A DNA stretch of 62,668 bases from Flammeovirga sp. EKP202 (GCF_014534745.1 NZ_JACVVP010000044.1:1-62668); one strand, 5' to 3'. Counted from the stretch's first letter, positions 54,589-62,668 are shown. Notes: generated by a model from the sequence alone, not told the origin. Numbers and translations: made by a program.

Positions 54589-55018
54589 ATCAATAAACTG
54601 AAAATAGATCGTAAATTATTTTAATAACAACAAGCAATAGGATAGAAAGTGGGTGTGTTATTTATCTCTTTATAATAAAAGCAATAGGGATGAAATATTA
54701 AAAAACCTCTTTGAATAAAAGGGTCATTACTTTAAAAGTAAGATGGATAGTTATTTATAGTATTACGAAAAATGGTATAAATTCTCAATCAGTAATGAAT
54801 CGATCAAATTAGTTTACTCAATGTTATCATTAACTGATTTCGAAACATCGTTTTCCTTACTATAAATAATCTAAGCTAGATTAGAGATTTAATAATATTT
54901 CATTCATATTGCAGTTAGAAGTTGAACATAATTTCATTTCATGAGTCTACCACAATTTAAGATTGCCGTCTAAGTTGGTAGGCTCTTTTTTTTTAATGCT
55001 TATCAGAATTGTAAATAA

Positions 55019-55075
55019 ACACTTGTGGTGTTTGGTTTCGCGTTCACTTGATTTTTAAGTGGGCACCACAAGTGT
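55019..55075. repeat. Nested inverted repeat, structured DNA/RNA element
   Basis: ACACTTGTGGTG (55019-55030) and CACCACAAGTGT (55064-55075) are exact inverted copies. Inside, CACTT (55045-55049) pairs with AAGTG (55057-55061). The result is a two-stem structure with an internal loop around TTTGGTTTCGCGTT. No T-run follows. It is not a copy of the other repeats in this window. Confidence 0.55.
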
Positions 55076-55128
55076 AGTATCTACGTCAACAAATATGGAC
55101 ACTTCGGTTTTTGGAATCAATTTTTCAG

Positions 55129-55233
55129 ACTAGACAAAAACTGTATACCTCATCTTATTACTGAACAAGAGGCATTTCGCAAAACGGGAAAAATCACTAG
55201 ACTTTCAAATAAAAAACTAGACAAAAACTGTAT
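55129..55233 (+). repeat. 18-base direct repeat pair
   Basis: ACTAGACAAAAACTGTAT occurs at 55129-55146 and again at 55216-55233, 87 bases apart. It may mark a small duplication or an old insertion; no gene is seen between the copies. Confidence 0.5.
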
Positions 55234-55461
55234 TTTGAACTGAATTTACTCCTCAAATGCTACTTTTATATGATTTTGATACTAAACTCCCTATTCAAAA
55301 ACTGAACAAGTAAAAGTCTAAATACTTTAAATCACTACCTCAAAAAAATCTATTTTCTTCCTCTTTTTTATTCCAATAGGTTTTTATTCTCCATTCAAAT
55401 TCTTTGAGAAGTGCAAAATGCAATTTAAAAGTCTATGCTGTTCTTCTATTTGTGCATAAAA

Positions 55462-55494
55462 AAACACCCTAAGGACAGCATCCCAAGGGTGTTT
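55462..55494. terminator. Terminator-like hairpin in gene-free region
   Basis: AAACACCCT (55462-55470) pairs with AGGGTGTTT (55486-55494). An A-run in front gives a T-run on the minus strand. No obvious gene ends here, so it may be a relic of a lost gene or end an unseen transcript. Confidence 0.55.
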
Positions 55495-55802
55495 ATGAAC
55501 TTAACTCTCTCAATTTTTTTTATCACTTTTTTACTAAGTGCATTCATCTAACTTCTGATTATATAAACTACCTTTTTTTAATTTTTGTTTCACTTTAAAC
55601 ATAATAAAAATGTAATGATTGTTAAGTATCAAACATTAAGATTTTCCTTCCTCAATGTAAGTCTCTCACTCAAATTAGATTGGTTATGTGGTTTTAGGAG
55701 ATTTTTTTAGAGTATCTAATGGCTTAAAAGTGAGATAAAAAAACCTGTTTAGCATCAAATAATAGATAACTCTTTTGAGGAGAAATTATGATTGATAAAA
55801 AA

Positions 55803-56082
55803 GAAAAAATCTAGGCTTTGAAGTCAAAAGCTAAATTTCATTCCTCTCGCCTAAATAATTTTAAAGTCGCTTTGCTCAAACATGAAAAATCATTTTTAAC
55901 GGCTCAATACATGAAATTCTTAACGCTTTTCCCTTCAAGGCCGAAGGAAGTACTACCTAACGAATTGAGTAGAAAGACCACTGGCGCGAATGTTAAGCGA
56001 TAGCGTCATTCGTGTCTCTCAGATCATTAGAAATCTCCTGATTTCTAAATGTCATAAATATTCGAAAATTTAGTTTACAATG
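55803..56082 (-). repeat. Dispersed intergenic repeat, copy 5
   Basis: Read on the minus strand it begins CATTGTAAACTAAATTTTCG and continues as copy 1 does, but retains the middle module that copy 1 lacks. 55811-55958 is an inverted near-identical match to 51641-51790. The far end, around 55803, seems truncated, since no second terminal repeat was found. A 61-codon open frame (55818-56003) corresponds to the one in copy 4. Confidence 0.75.
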
Positions 56083-56121
56083 TAATAAGGCTATCAACGA
56101 AGGAAAGGAAATAGAATTGGA

Positions 56122-56188
56122 CAAAAAAAGAGCACTTTATCGATCACAATGCTGGAAGGTAAAGAATCTCAGCGATCAATAAAGTGCT
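56122..56188 (-). terminator. Terminator of the accessory gene strip
   Basis: AGCACTTTATCGATC (56131-56145) pairs with GATCAATAAAGTGCT (56174-56188), with one G-U pair. On the minus strand a run of seven T follows. It is about 300 bases beyond the last minus-strand gene. Confidence 0.7.
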
Positions 56189-56493
56189 TAAATGCTTAGT
56201 GTACTTTAAATAAATTTCAACAATGAGATGAATAAAAACAAAGTCTCTATCCTTCTATAACAGGAGTAAAGATAGATAACAATACATAGAATGAAACTAC
56301 CCAAAAGGGTAGTTTTTAATAAAAGTTAATTTATTTAATGAGGAACCTCATTTTTTTATCTAAATCCTGCCTTTTAACATCAAAAAATATTCGTGATACG
56401 ATAAAAGCAAAATGGAATTGTTTTTTATATCTCTTTTGTAATTGTCAACCTGAAAATAGATTCAAATACTCTAAATAGGTGATTTGAGTAAAT

Positions 56494-57588
56494 CTATTCT
56501 AAAAATGGTTCATCAGTAAAAACAGATTGGATAGTCTTAACTTTAAAAAAACCGTCGTGAACAATTAAATATAAAGTTTTGTTGCTTATTTCTGAATACT
56601 CACCCTGATTACAAAATAGTTCCTTTTCCAAAGACTCATTTTTCACCACCAAAAAATGCCTTCTAATTGTTTCGTTATATGATTCCGAGATAACCTTCAC
56701 TTTTTCAACGGAATAATCATTTGAAATAAAACGAAGATTTATTGTTATACAAAAGAATATTGGATAAAAAGTAAGATATATGATATTCAGTAATTTAGAT
56801 GCTAGTTTGTTCTTATTAAAATATTTGAATTGAATAAAAGTGACTGAAATGAAAAGAAGAAAGGCAATTAATAAAAGCTTCTCCAAATCGAATATTGTCA
56901 TTAACCATTTAGAATATAACCGTAGTGAGTTAAACAAAAATATAGGAAATAGAATGATTTTAGCTCTAAAAAAATATTTCTTCCATTTTGGCTTAGAACT
57001 TTTAATAATTACCTCTGTTTCTACTCTATGCCTTATTAGATTGACATTGAAACATTTTAGGATATTTTCTATTTCACTTTCTAGTTCTTCAAATGAAATT
57101 GATTTAATATTAAAAATATTATCGAGCATTATAGTTTGTTCAAATCCATAATAATTTTTATTCCTTGTGTGTAATCTATTAAGGATACTCTCAACATCTA
57201 TAGATGAATTATGAATAACTAACAGGATAAATACATTTTGTTTAAAGCCTCTATCTAACCAGTGATATCCAATATGAATATCAAAATCAGCGTTTTTGAA
57301 TGTATAATATTCTTCCCCTTGATGAAATCCCAATGACAACAAACCCTTGAATAATGGTTCCTCATATAATTTTGCTCTTTTTTTGGGACCTGAGACTTTA
57401 TCTATATAAAGAATCATAGTGCCAATTAACACAGGAAAAACTAAAATAAGAGTAAGACAAAATATAATTGCCCCTTTATCCAAAGTATTTTTGAAAAATG
57501 ATATAATTAAAAGACATCCAAAAAAAATAAAAAATAAGATAAACCAAGGTAAATAATACCTCTTGAAGTTATTAAATATTGAAATCAC
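56494..57588 (-). CDS. Hypothetical membrane protein
   Basis: 364 residues; not recognised. Five membrane helices are visible: two at the N-terminus (residues about 14-33, WFILFFIFFGCLLIIS, and 40-64, AIIFCLTLILVFPVLIGTMI) and three at about 210-228, 235-255 and 265-285. A soluble domain lies between the groups (GLLSLGFHQGEEYYTFKNAD and neighbours), and another follows the last helix. It is the last gene of the minus-strand accessory strip. It has only distant spacing to the next gene (51 bases), and its composition is markedly AT-rich, with many Ile, Phe and Lys, like its neighbours. No function is proposed. Confidence 0.6.
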   Translation of the reverse strand: MISIFNNFKRYYLPWFILFFIFFGCLLIISFFKNTLDKGAIIFCLTLILVFPVLIGTMILYIDKVSGPKKRAKLYEEPLFKGLLSLGFHQGEEYYTFKNADFDIHIGYHWLDRGFKQNVFILLVIHNSSIDVESILNRLHTRNKNYYGFEQTIMLDNIFNIKSISFEELESEIENILKCFNVNLIRHRVETEVIIKSSKPKWKKYFFRAKIILFPIFLFNSLRLYSKWLMTIFDLEKLLLIAFLLFISVTFIQFKYFNKNKLASKLLNIIYLTFYPIFFCITINLRFISNDYSVEKVKVISESYNETIRRHFLVVKNESLEKELFCNQGEYSEISNKTLYLIVHDGFFKVKTIQSVFTDEPFLE

Positions 57589-57639
57589 TTTATTAATAGT
57601 TGAAGTTTATATCTACTAATGGTATGTTGTAGTTTTGTT

Positions 57640-58029
57640 TTAATCTTTAAACAATTCTTTATGTGCCTTCACATGATGAGGAAATTCTTCCTCGTAAAAC
57701 GGATAACTAATTCCAAAAATTGAAATTTCGTATCCTTCATCTTTCATTCCTGTAATTGCACTTCCAGCTTCCCCCTTTATTTCGACTCCGTCATTTCGAA
57801 ACACTTTCAATCCTGTAATTACCTGAGTGTCTATAAATTCAAATTCGGGGTCATCAGTAGAAATATTTATGCCATTTTGCAAGCAGTACTCTTTGAAAAA
57901 TTGATAGGGAGATTCAATATCAATAAATTCAATCAGTCCAAAAGCAACTCCCATTGGAGCATCTGCTTTTTCCAACTGAGTTGTTCCGATTTCCTTATTG
58001 TTAAGTAGTATTTTGTATAAACTATTCAT
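57640..58029 (-). CDS. Hypothetical protein, 129 residues
   Basis: Soluble, acidic, without signal peptide or membrane helix. The start YKILLNNKEIGTTQLEKADA followed by PMGVAFGLIEF resembles a small family I have seen scattered in accessory regions of many bacteria, without an established function. The central strand pattern (GLKVFRNDGVEIKGEAGSAI) suggests a beta-rich domain. It lies in the strip of unrelated minus-strand small genes, which would fit an immunity-type or cassette-borne protein, but no toxin is seen beside it. Coding status is supported by this family resemblance. Confidence 0.65.
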   Translation of the reverse strand: MNSLYKILLNNKEIGTTQLEKADAPMGVAFGLIEFIDIESPYQFFKEYCLQNGINISTDDPEFEFIDTQVITGLKVFRNDGVEIKGEAGSAITGMKDEGYEISIFGISYPFYEEEFPHHVKAHKELFKD

Positions 58030-58145
58030 AAATGATTTTAAAATATGTCCATTATCCCCTCGAATATATTTGAATTTAAGTTTATCATCATAGTCAGATT
58101 AATGAAGTATAACTCTTAATGCAAAGTAGGTGGTTTAAAGAGTTT

Positions 58146-59759
58146 TTATTTGAAGTAAAAATCTAGTCCATCTACTGGATTTGATTTAAAATAATTTTTG
58201 TCTTGATGTACCTCATTTACATATGAAAAAATCTGTTTTGCTCTTTCAATTTCAACTTGTTTGGGTGTTGAAAATAGTCTTACTGCTCGTGTTTTCCAGA
58301 TTTGTAAATAGTCAAATGCCAATTGTCTTACATTCTCGTTTTGATCAATTGTTCCAATCATCAAGTCAGGAATTACTGCCCAACCACCAACTTTCGTGAA
58401 AAGCTTTAGCATTGACTTTTTTAACTCATAATCATCCTTTTCGTATAGGATTTTTGCCTTATCCAATATTTCTTGTCTTGGAATATGTGATAAAAATTCA
58501 ATGATTAAATTTCTAAGACCTAGATATTGACTGTCCAAGTTTTCTAATGCAAAGGCATAAGCACTATCTTCATCGAGCTGACAAAGAACAGAAAACGCTG
58601 CCTTCTTGATTCTTATTTTTTTATCATTCAGAAATAACTTAACTGTTTCTGAATACTGTTTACCTTGTATTTCAGCAAGCCCGTTTAATGCCCCAATGAC
58701 TTGTCTGTTTTCTTGTAAGTTGTCATTGTAAAATCTAGCAAAATCAATGTTAGCTTGTTTAAGCGTAAACCTTGCAAAATGTCGTATTGTAGCGGAACTA
58801 TCCGATAAAAACTTTTTTGCAGTTGTTTCAAAACCGTTTTGGTCTTTTAAGCAATAAAGTGTTTGAGCTCGAATATTAGCTGATTTATCTTTTAATAATT
58901 GATCTATTTCGGTTTGCTCAAGTTTTTCAAAATGGTTTATTGTTAATTGCCTAATCAAAAAATGTTTGTCAGATAAAAACAGTTTTAATTCTTTTGAATT
59001 GTCTCTAATCAAAGTTGAAATATATCTGGCTAAAATTATCCTCAGTTTGTCAGGGTACTTCTTAAAGTTGTCCATTACATATGCTCTATTTTGGCAGGTA
59101 ATGAACTCAAGGCTGTCTTTGTAGACTCCACTAAGGTCTGTCCGTTCAACTTTTTGAAGCCATTCAATAATTGGTAAATTTTCAATTAAGCTATCGACAT
59201 AATGAGTTTTTTTGTAGTTATCAATACCGATTAGTGCTGCTTTTCTGACTGGTAATACCCAATCAGCCATACGATAGATAATAAATTGTATAGCTCTTGA
59301 ACTGTCAATCAGTGAAAGTTCTTTTACTGCTTTTTCTCTTACGTATCCGTTCCCATTTAATGAACTAATGGCTAACAATTCTACAAATTGCTCCTTTGGA
59401 AAGTTGGCTTCATAAAAATCTATATCACTTTTTGAAATGTCACAATGCTTAAGAGTATCGTAATATCTCTTTTTACTGTCATTTTTTTGAAATAGATGAA
59501 TTATCGTCCTGCAAGTGGTTTCTCGAATTTCTCTATTGTCGTCTTTTAGAAATTCTGTTAAGCTGTAAATTAATTTTGTATTGCCATCATTGGCAATTTT
59601 ATTCAAAGCGTTAGTTTTCTCTTCAGTATTGTTCTTTGAGAAAAACCAAGTCTTGTTTGGACGTCTCAAAATTTCTATGCATTGCCAAATTTCCATTTTT
59701 TTGTATTGTCTTCTAGGCTTGTTTGTAACAGTAAGTTTATGAAATGTAAGTGATTCCAA
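58146..59759 (-). CDS. HEAT-repeat protein
   Basis: 537 residues; an in-frame Met at residue 22 (59696) is an alternative start that fits better with the rest of the fold. Most of the protein is a helical array of HEAT-like repeats, each of about 30 residues: ALNKIANDGNTKLIYSLTEF, VRKAALIGIDNYKKTHYVDS, IRAQTLYCLKDQNGFETTAK, VRQLAFDYLQIWKTRAVRLF. Such scaffolds bind proteins and carry no enzymatic activity of their own. There is no signal peptide, so it is cytoplasmic. It stands in the accessory strip, 116 bases from the gene after it. Partner unknown. Confidence 0.8.
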   Translation of the reverse strand: MESLTFHKLTVTNKPRRQYKKMEIWQCIEILRRPNKTWFFSKNNTEEKTNALNKIANDGNTKLIYSLTEFLKDDNREIRETTCRTIIHLFQKNDSKKRYYDTLKHCDISKSDIDFYEANFPKEQFVELLAISSLNGNGYVREKAVKELSLIDSSRAIQFIIYRMADWVLPVRKAALIGIDNYKKTHYVDSLIENLPIIEWLQKVERTDLSGVYKDSLEFITCQNRAYVMDNFKKYPDKLRIILARYISTLIRDNSKELKLFLSDKHFLIRQLTINHFEKLEQTEIDQLLKDKSANIRAQTLYCLKDQNGFETTAKKFLSDSSATIRHFARFTLKQANIDFARFYNDNLQENRQVIGALNGLAEIQGKQYSETVKLFLNDKKIRIKKAAFSVLCQLDEDSAYAFALENLDSQYLGLRNLIIEFLSHIPRQEILDKAKILYEKDDYELKKSMLKLFTKVGGWAVIPDLMIGTIDQNENVRQLAFDYLQIWKTRAVRLFSTPKQVEIERAKQIFSYVNEVHQDKNYFKSNPVDGLDFYFK

Positions 59760-59834
59760 AGCACAATCCTATTAAGTTTAATAGTTATCGCAAAAAGATT
59801 GCACTCTCTACACAATATTTTATATAGATAATGC

Positions 59835-60218
59835 TCAGTTATTCTTTCTCATGAGTCTCTTCAATTTATTAGAAACCTTTGGTTGATTATTTTTACTGTC
59901 ATAAACAACAGCAACATCAAATCCATGTTTAGCTTTTTGTTTTTCATTGAAAATCACGATATCAAAATATTCAACTCCAACAGTAATTCCATCTTCAGTT
60001 CGAAAGAATTCTGATTTTGAACGAAGTACTGTTCCTCCTGGGCTTGAAAAGAAGGCAACTTTCTTATTTGTAAAATCATACGTGTATTTTTCTGTATTCA
60101 AGTTAGAGTTAAGGAACTCATACTCATTCTTTGTCAACGTTTCACTTACTATCTTCTCTGCCTGTGCGAAGCAAGAATAAGAGAATACTAATCCAATAAT
60201 TACAATGCAATATTTCAT
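59835..60218 (-). CDS. Small exported hypothetical protein
   Basis: 127 residues with a signal peptide (MKYCIVIIGLVFSYSCFAQ), cut probably after Ala18; the Cys at 16 is not in a good lipobox. The mature part is a short beta-rich domain (YTYDFTNKKVAFFSSPGGTV, then VGVEYFDIVIFNEKQ) with a basic tail (KLKRLMRKNN). No family is recognised. It lies 83 bases after the gene at 60302 and 75 before the HEAT gene, on the same strand, without a clear terminator between them. Confidence 0.6.
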   Translation of the reverse strand: MKYCIVIIGLVFSYSCFAQAEKIVSETLTKNEYEFLNSNLNTEKYTYDFTNKKVAFFSSPGGTVLRSKSEFFRTEDGITVGVEYFDIVIFNEKQKAKHGFDVAVVYDSKNNQPKVSNKLKRLMRKNN

Positions 60219-60301
60219 CTTATGTCTTCTGATTTATTAAGTTGTTTTATTAGCTGCTTTGAAATATTATATACATTTTCTTCCACATATAGAGTGACTT
60301 T

Positions 60302-60832
60302 CTAACTTTCATAATACATTTTCATCCCTTTTATAAATTCGTTAGGAGTTTGATAATCATATTTTTCATATTCCTCAATACATCCTACAATGTCGTAATT
60401 TTCATGTTTATTTAACTGGAAATATTCTTTTACTTTATCTTTGTCTCTTCCAAAAATCAACTCAATATCTAACCCACAACCAGCATCAAAGCTTGTATCC
60501 ATCTTGGCTTCAAAGAGCATTGGAATATCTTCAACTTTTCCAATCATATACAACATGAAAGTTATCTGTCGTAATGTCTCTCTCATTAAAGTTTCTTCTC
60601 GACAATAGTCAATTTCAGCTTGAAGTAGATATTTGATTAACTCCCGGCTTTGCAACTTTTTATTATCAAAAAGAGTTTCTACAACCTTTCTCCTAAAATC
60701 AGCATTAATATCATCGCTTTCTCCCCAATCCTCTTTACCATTATGAATAAAGTCTACGTTTTTTAAAATATTGACAGGAGGTAAATTAGGATGACAATCT
60801 TTTATGATTTTAACAAAATCTTTAATTTCCAT
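60302..60832 (-). CDS. Hypothetical protein, 176 residues
   Basis: Soluble, acidic and mostly alpha-helical, without signal peptide or membrane segment. The motif GCGLDIELIFGRDKDKVKEY and two other Cys residues (CREETLM, DIVGCIEEYEKY) show no metal-binding spacing. I do not recognise a family. It is one of the strip of unrelated minus-strand genes and follows the zinc-ribbon gene by 87 bases. Coding is supported by an unbroken frame with ordinary amino acid use. Confidence 0.6.
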   Translation of the reverse strand: MEIKDFVKIIKDCHPNLPPVNILKNVDFIHNGKEDWGESDDINADFRRKVVETLFDNKKLQSRELIKYLLQAEIDYCREETLMRETLRQITFMLYMIGKVEDIPMLFEAKMDTSFDAGCGLDIELIFGRDKDKVKEYFQLNKHENYDIVGCIEEYEKYDYQTPNEFIKGMKMYYES

Positions 60833-60919
60833 GTTTTACGATCGTTTAGTTTTATACAGATTGTTTAATTCCTTTATCACTACTAGTATTATCAGTACTA
60901 CTTTACAAGATTAATCTTC

Positions 60920-61498
60920 TCAAATTTCATCAAAGCCCGTATTTTTAGCTAACTTCCGAAACTTTGACATATAAAATTTAGCTTTATCATACTTACCCAA
61001 ATTCAAGTAAATTTCAATCACTTCGGTTAATGATGAAATATCATTTTCAATTGGAGTTTCTAGTAATTTAGACAGTCTAATATTTTTGTTCTTCTCTTCC
61101 CTTTTTATTCGTCTACATTCCCAACAATTATTTGCTCTAGACCAATAGTTATTACCTAATTCTTCATACCAAAAGAATTGTTCTTCTTTAGTATAAATAT
61201 ATTCTCTATTACAAGAATTACAGTTTCTTTTTATGTCAAAATAGACAAAATAAGGATAACATGAATAATCTTGTTTTTTAGGTTGAGCTAATATTGCTCT
61301 TTTTGTTTTAATACAAGCATCGCAAGCCCAACGGACTTTTTCTTCATCATCTAAATCCAATTCATCATTTAATCCTAAATACGGAAAACTATATTGCTTT
61401 CTCCATTTCAAAAGATGAATCAAATCCTTTTCTAGCTTTTGTTCTTTACAACAAGGGCAAATAAGTTTATCTGTTTTATCTTTCTGTTTCATTGCCAT
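60920..61498 (-). CDS. Zinc-ribbon domain protein
   Basis: 192 residues with four Cys pairs: ICPCCKEQ (residues about 13-20), WACDACIKT (about 53-61), NCNSCNREY (about 92-100) and NCWECRRIKR (about 123-132). The third and fourth pairs with YTKEEQFFWYEELGNNYW between them follow the pattern of the probable zinc-ribbon domain (zf-trcl): C-x2-C, EQ-F-aromatic, C-x2-C-R. The C-terminal 50 residues are helical (KYDKAKFYMSKFRKLAK). It probably binds one or two zinc ions and serves in protein or nucleic acid binding. The start lies 16 bases after the attC-like element, the layout of an integron cassette gene. Confidence 0.75.
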   Translation of the reverse strand: MAMKQKDKTDKLICPCCKEQKLEKDLIHLLKWRKQYSFPYLGLNDELDLDDEEKVRWACDACIKTKRAILAQPKKQDYSCYPYFVYFDIKRNCNSCNREYIYTKEEQFFWYEELGNNYWSRANNCWECRRIKREEKNKNIRLSKLLETPIENDISSLTEVIEIYLNLGKYDKAKFYMSKFRKLAKNTGFDEI

Positions 61499-61513
61499 GT
61501 TTTATAAGATAAT

Positions 61514-61671
61514 ACCTAACGACTCGGCTAAAAAGCATTTCGAAGAACTTACGTTCCGTCTACTAAGTACCCACAAGCCTTTTAAATTTTATTCAATTTA
61601 TGGCGGGCTTGTTTAAACTCAATTCCTACCATTTCACCAATAACGCTATGCTTTTTTAGCCTTTGTTAGCA
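61514..61671 (-). repeat. attC-like (59-base-element-like) structure
   Basis: A 158-base element with nested inverted repeats lies between two minus-strand genes. The outer arms are GGCTAAAAAGCAT (61526-61538) and ATGCTTTTTTAGCC (61648-61661), and inner arms ACAAGCC (61573-61579) and GGCTTGT (61606-61612). At the edges stand ACCTAAC (61514-61520), which fits the attC core RYYYAAC, and GTTAGCA (61665-61671), which fits GTTRRRY only in part. It begins 53 bases after one gene and ends 16 bases before the next, as in an integron cassette. No integrase gene and no second such site is seen in the window. Confidence 0.5.
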
Positions 61672-61723
61672 TCTTTGTTCAATTTAGCTTTTTCTAATTA
61701 ATATCAATAAGTAATGTCTTTAA

Positions 61724-62182
61724 TCAATTTTCATTTAATAATTCTTCTACTGACTCTAATTCGTAATTGTCTCTGTAAACTATATTTTTCACCCCTAAAG
61801 GTATATTGTATTTCAATTCGTTAATTAACTCAGCATTATTATTTCTTATAAATTCATCACTATCTCTTGTTTCTCCAATTATAAAGGCATTTATGCAAAT
61901 CTTATTAGTTATAGAAACAAAAGCAGTAAATTTTAGAGGAAGGTTTGTATACAATTGAGAGTGGTCAACTTGAATACTGAATTCAAATTCCTTACTGTTC
62001 TTGGTTGTAAAAATGGGAGAACATTCAAAGGTTAATTTGCTCTGATATGTAAATGATAAAGAATTAAAGGAATCAAATAGTTTTTCAGAAAATTGTTCTA
62101 TTGTAACCAAAGAAGAGAAGTCAAACCCTATTGCAATTACTGTATTCCAACCTGCCATTTTATATTCTATGGATGCTAACAT
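61724..62182 (-). CDS. Hypothetical protein, 152 residues
   Basis: Soluble, with no signal peptide or membrane helix. The sequence (MLASIEYKMAGWNTVIAIGF, FSSLVTIEQFSEKLFDSFNS, INAFIIGETRDSDEFIRNNN) suggests an alpha/beta domain, but no family is recognised. Its stop lies 53 bases before the attC-like element, so it may be the gene of one cassette. It is the rightmost gene of the accessory strip; beyond it about 330 bases hold no gene before the dispersed repeat. Confidence 0.6.
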   Translation of the reverse strand: MLASIEYKMAGWNTVIAIGFDFSSLVTIEQFSEKLFDSFNSLSFTYQSKLTFECSPIFTTKNSKEFEFSIQVDHSQLYTNLPLKFTAFVSITNKICINAFIIGETRDSDEFIRNNNAELINELKYNIPLGVKNIVYRDNYELESVEELLNEN

Positions 62183-62516
62183 TTAATAAACACCACCTTC
62201 ACATTATTCAAAAAATGTGACAGTGACATATAATAGTTTACTCACTTGAAGGTAGGCAAGAAATTTTAACAATCAAATGCAATACATTACTTTTCTAATA
62301 TATATTACAAATTATCTAGAGGACTTTTTATTTCAATTACCACTTTAGTAATCATTTGATTTTCTGTCTCTTCAATCAACACCATTTCCAAAAAATATGT
62401 TGCAAAATTATGATGATGAGTGTGGGTCATCACTCATTTATGTATTTTAGATTTTATGATGAACCGTTTGAGAGGTTTCAAGAATAATAGATACTTTTTG
62501 GGGTGAGTAAACACTA
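62183..62516. other. Gene-free AT-rich stretch
   Basis: About 330 bases with no gene. A small hairpin, TCACATT/AATGTGA near 62200, and plain AT-rich sequence are all that is visible. An open frame running across 62434-62652 on the minus strand overlaps the dispersed repeat and is not considered coding. Confidence 0.45.
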
Positions 62517-62591
62517 CATTGTAAACTAATTTTTCGTCAATTAATATAACTCCTTTTATGAAGAATAAATGGTAGTGTATTATGGTTCGCG
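62517..62591 (+). repeat. Dispersed intergenic repeat, copy 6, interrupted
   Basis: It begins CATTGTAAACTAATTTTTCG and continues with TTAATATAACTCCTTTTATG and GGTAGTGTATTATGGTTCGC, as in copy 4 and copy 2. Agreement stops after TGGTTCGCG, where the others read AGGACGTTGC or AGGACATTGC. This suggests that another element was inserted at this point. Confidence 0.7.
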
Positions 62592-62668
62592 GGGGCTGTC
62601 GCAAAACCATCAAAAATTCCAAATACTCTTCATTTTTAAATCGTATGAACATAAACAGTTTAAAAATG
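62592..62668 (+). mobile_element. Possible left end of an insertion sequence (runs out of the window)
   Basis: From 62592 the sequence reads GGGGCTGTCGCAAAACC, resembling terminal inverted repeats of IS1182-type elements (GGGCTGTC-x-CAAAA). It starts exactly where copy 6 of the dispersed repeat breaks off. The transposase would lie beyond the window edge, so the assignment is provisional. Confidence 0.45.

Larger units (their letters stand above)
54589..56493. other. 1.9-kb region without a convincing gene
   Basis: No open frame here looks like a gene. It contains the promoter zone of the minus-strand agarase gene (54589 on), a nested hairpin (55019-55075), an 18-base direct repeat (55129-55146 and 55216-55233), a terminator-like hairpin (55462-55494), a dispersed repeat (55803-56082) and a terminator (56131-56188). 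It looks like the boundary between core and accessory DNA. Confidence 0.6.

Noticed and set aside
54961-55000. Possible plus-strand terminator (GCC...GGC followed by nine T)
   Set aside because: The stem would be only three base pairs, too short to be convincing, and no plus-strand gene ends here.
55081-55260. Possible transposase remnant around the ACTAGACAAAAACTGTAT repeats
   Set aside because: No frame yields a recognisable transposase motif; only the direct repeat can be supported.
55818-56003. 61-codon plus-strand open frame
   Set aside because: Same repeat as 51598-51813, in another copy; no start signal or neighbouring gene supports it.
62434-62652. 72-codon minus-strand open frame at the right edge
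   Set aside because: It crosses the dispersed repeat and the presumed IS end, so it is an accidental frame.

Overview
The window is an AT-rich chromosomal segment of a marine, agar-degrading Bacteroidota. Best fit is Flammeovirga or a close relative (Cytophagales), judged from gene content rather than a database search: two SusC/SusD pairs, a PorP/SprF-like protein next to a giant adhesin with a type B T9SS sorting domain, a GH16 agarase-like enzyme with CBM6-like modules and a type A T9SS tail, and 7-kb-scale accessory DNA full of small hypothetical genes. No rRNA, tRNA or CRISPR array was seen.

Layout. 1-5.9 kb: a Crp/Fnr-type regulator, an SDR / aldehyde dehydrogenase / DUF2798 operon with an inverted repeat abutting its start codon, a nitroreductase and a membrane protein. 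6.5-14.9 kb (minus): an operon M16 protease - SusC - SusD - two small lipoproteins, which looks like a peptide or protein uptake locus. 15.5-20.2 kb (plus): a second Crp/Fnr regulator, a strictosidine-synthase-like lipoprotein, a TPR protein and membrane proteins. 20.4-27.7 kb (minus): a transglutaminase-like protein without its catalytic Cys, then a type I secretion-like operon (ABC - HlyD - TolC) whose ABC protein has lost every catalytic motif of its ATPase domain. 28-34.2 kb: alpha/beta hydrolase, a cluster of hairpins and a second SusD/SusC pair.

35-51.5 kb: PorP/SprF protein plus a 4549-residue secreted protein made of about 34 copies of a roughly 100-residue two-Cys repeat, then Ig/PKD-like domains and a type B sorting domain. 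Five of the repeats have been duplicated as one 1.5-kb block. After it comes a small lipoprotein gene broken by an in-frame TGA, and a DUF3592-type membrane protein. 52-54.6 kb (minus): the agarase, bracketed by inverted copies of a dispersed repeat. 54.6-56.5 kb holds no convincing gene. 56.5-62.2 kb (minus): an accessory strip of unrelated small genes, one separated from the next by an attC-like structure. The right edge shows a dispersed repeat cut by what looks like an IS end.

The same intergenic repeat family (ends near TTGTAAACTAA, several modules, often internally deleted) occurs at least six times. The most unusual things are the ATPase-dead ABC transporter in an otherwise intact type I secretion operon, the giant repeat protein, the dispersed repeat family and the attC-like site.
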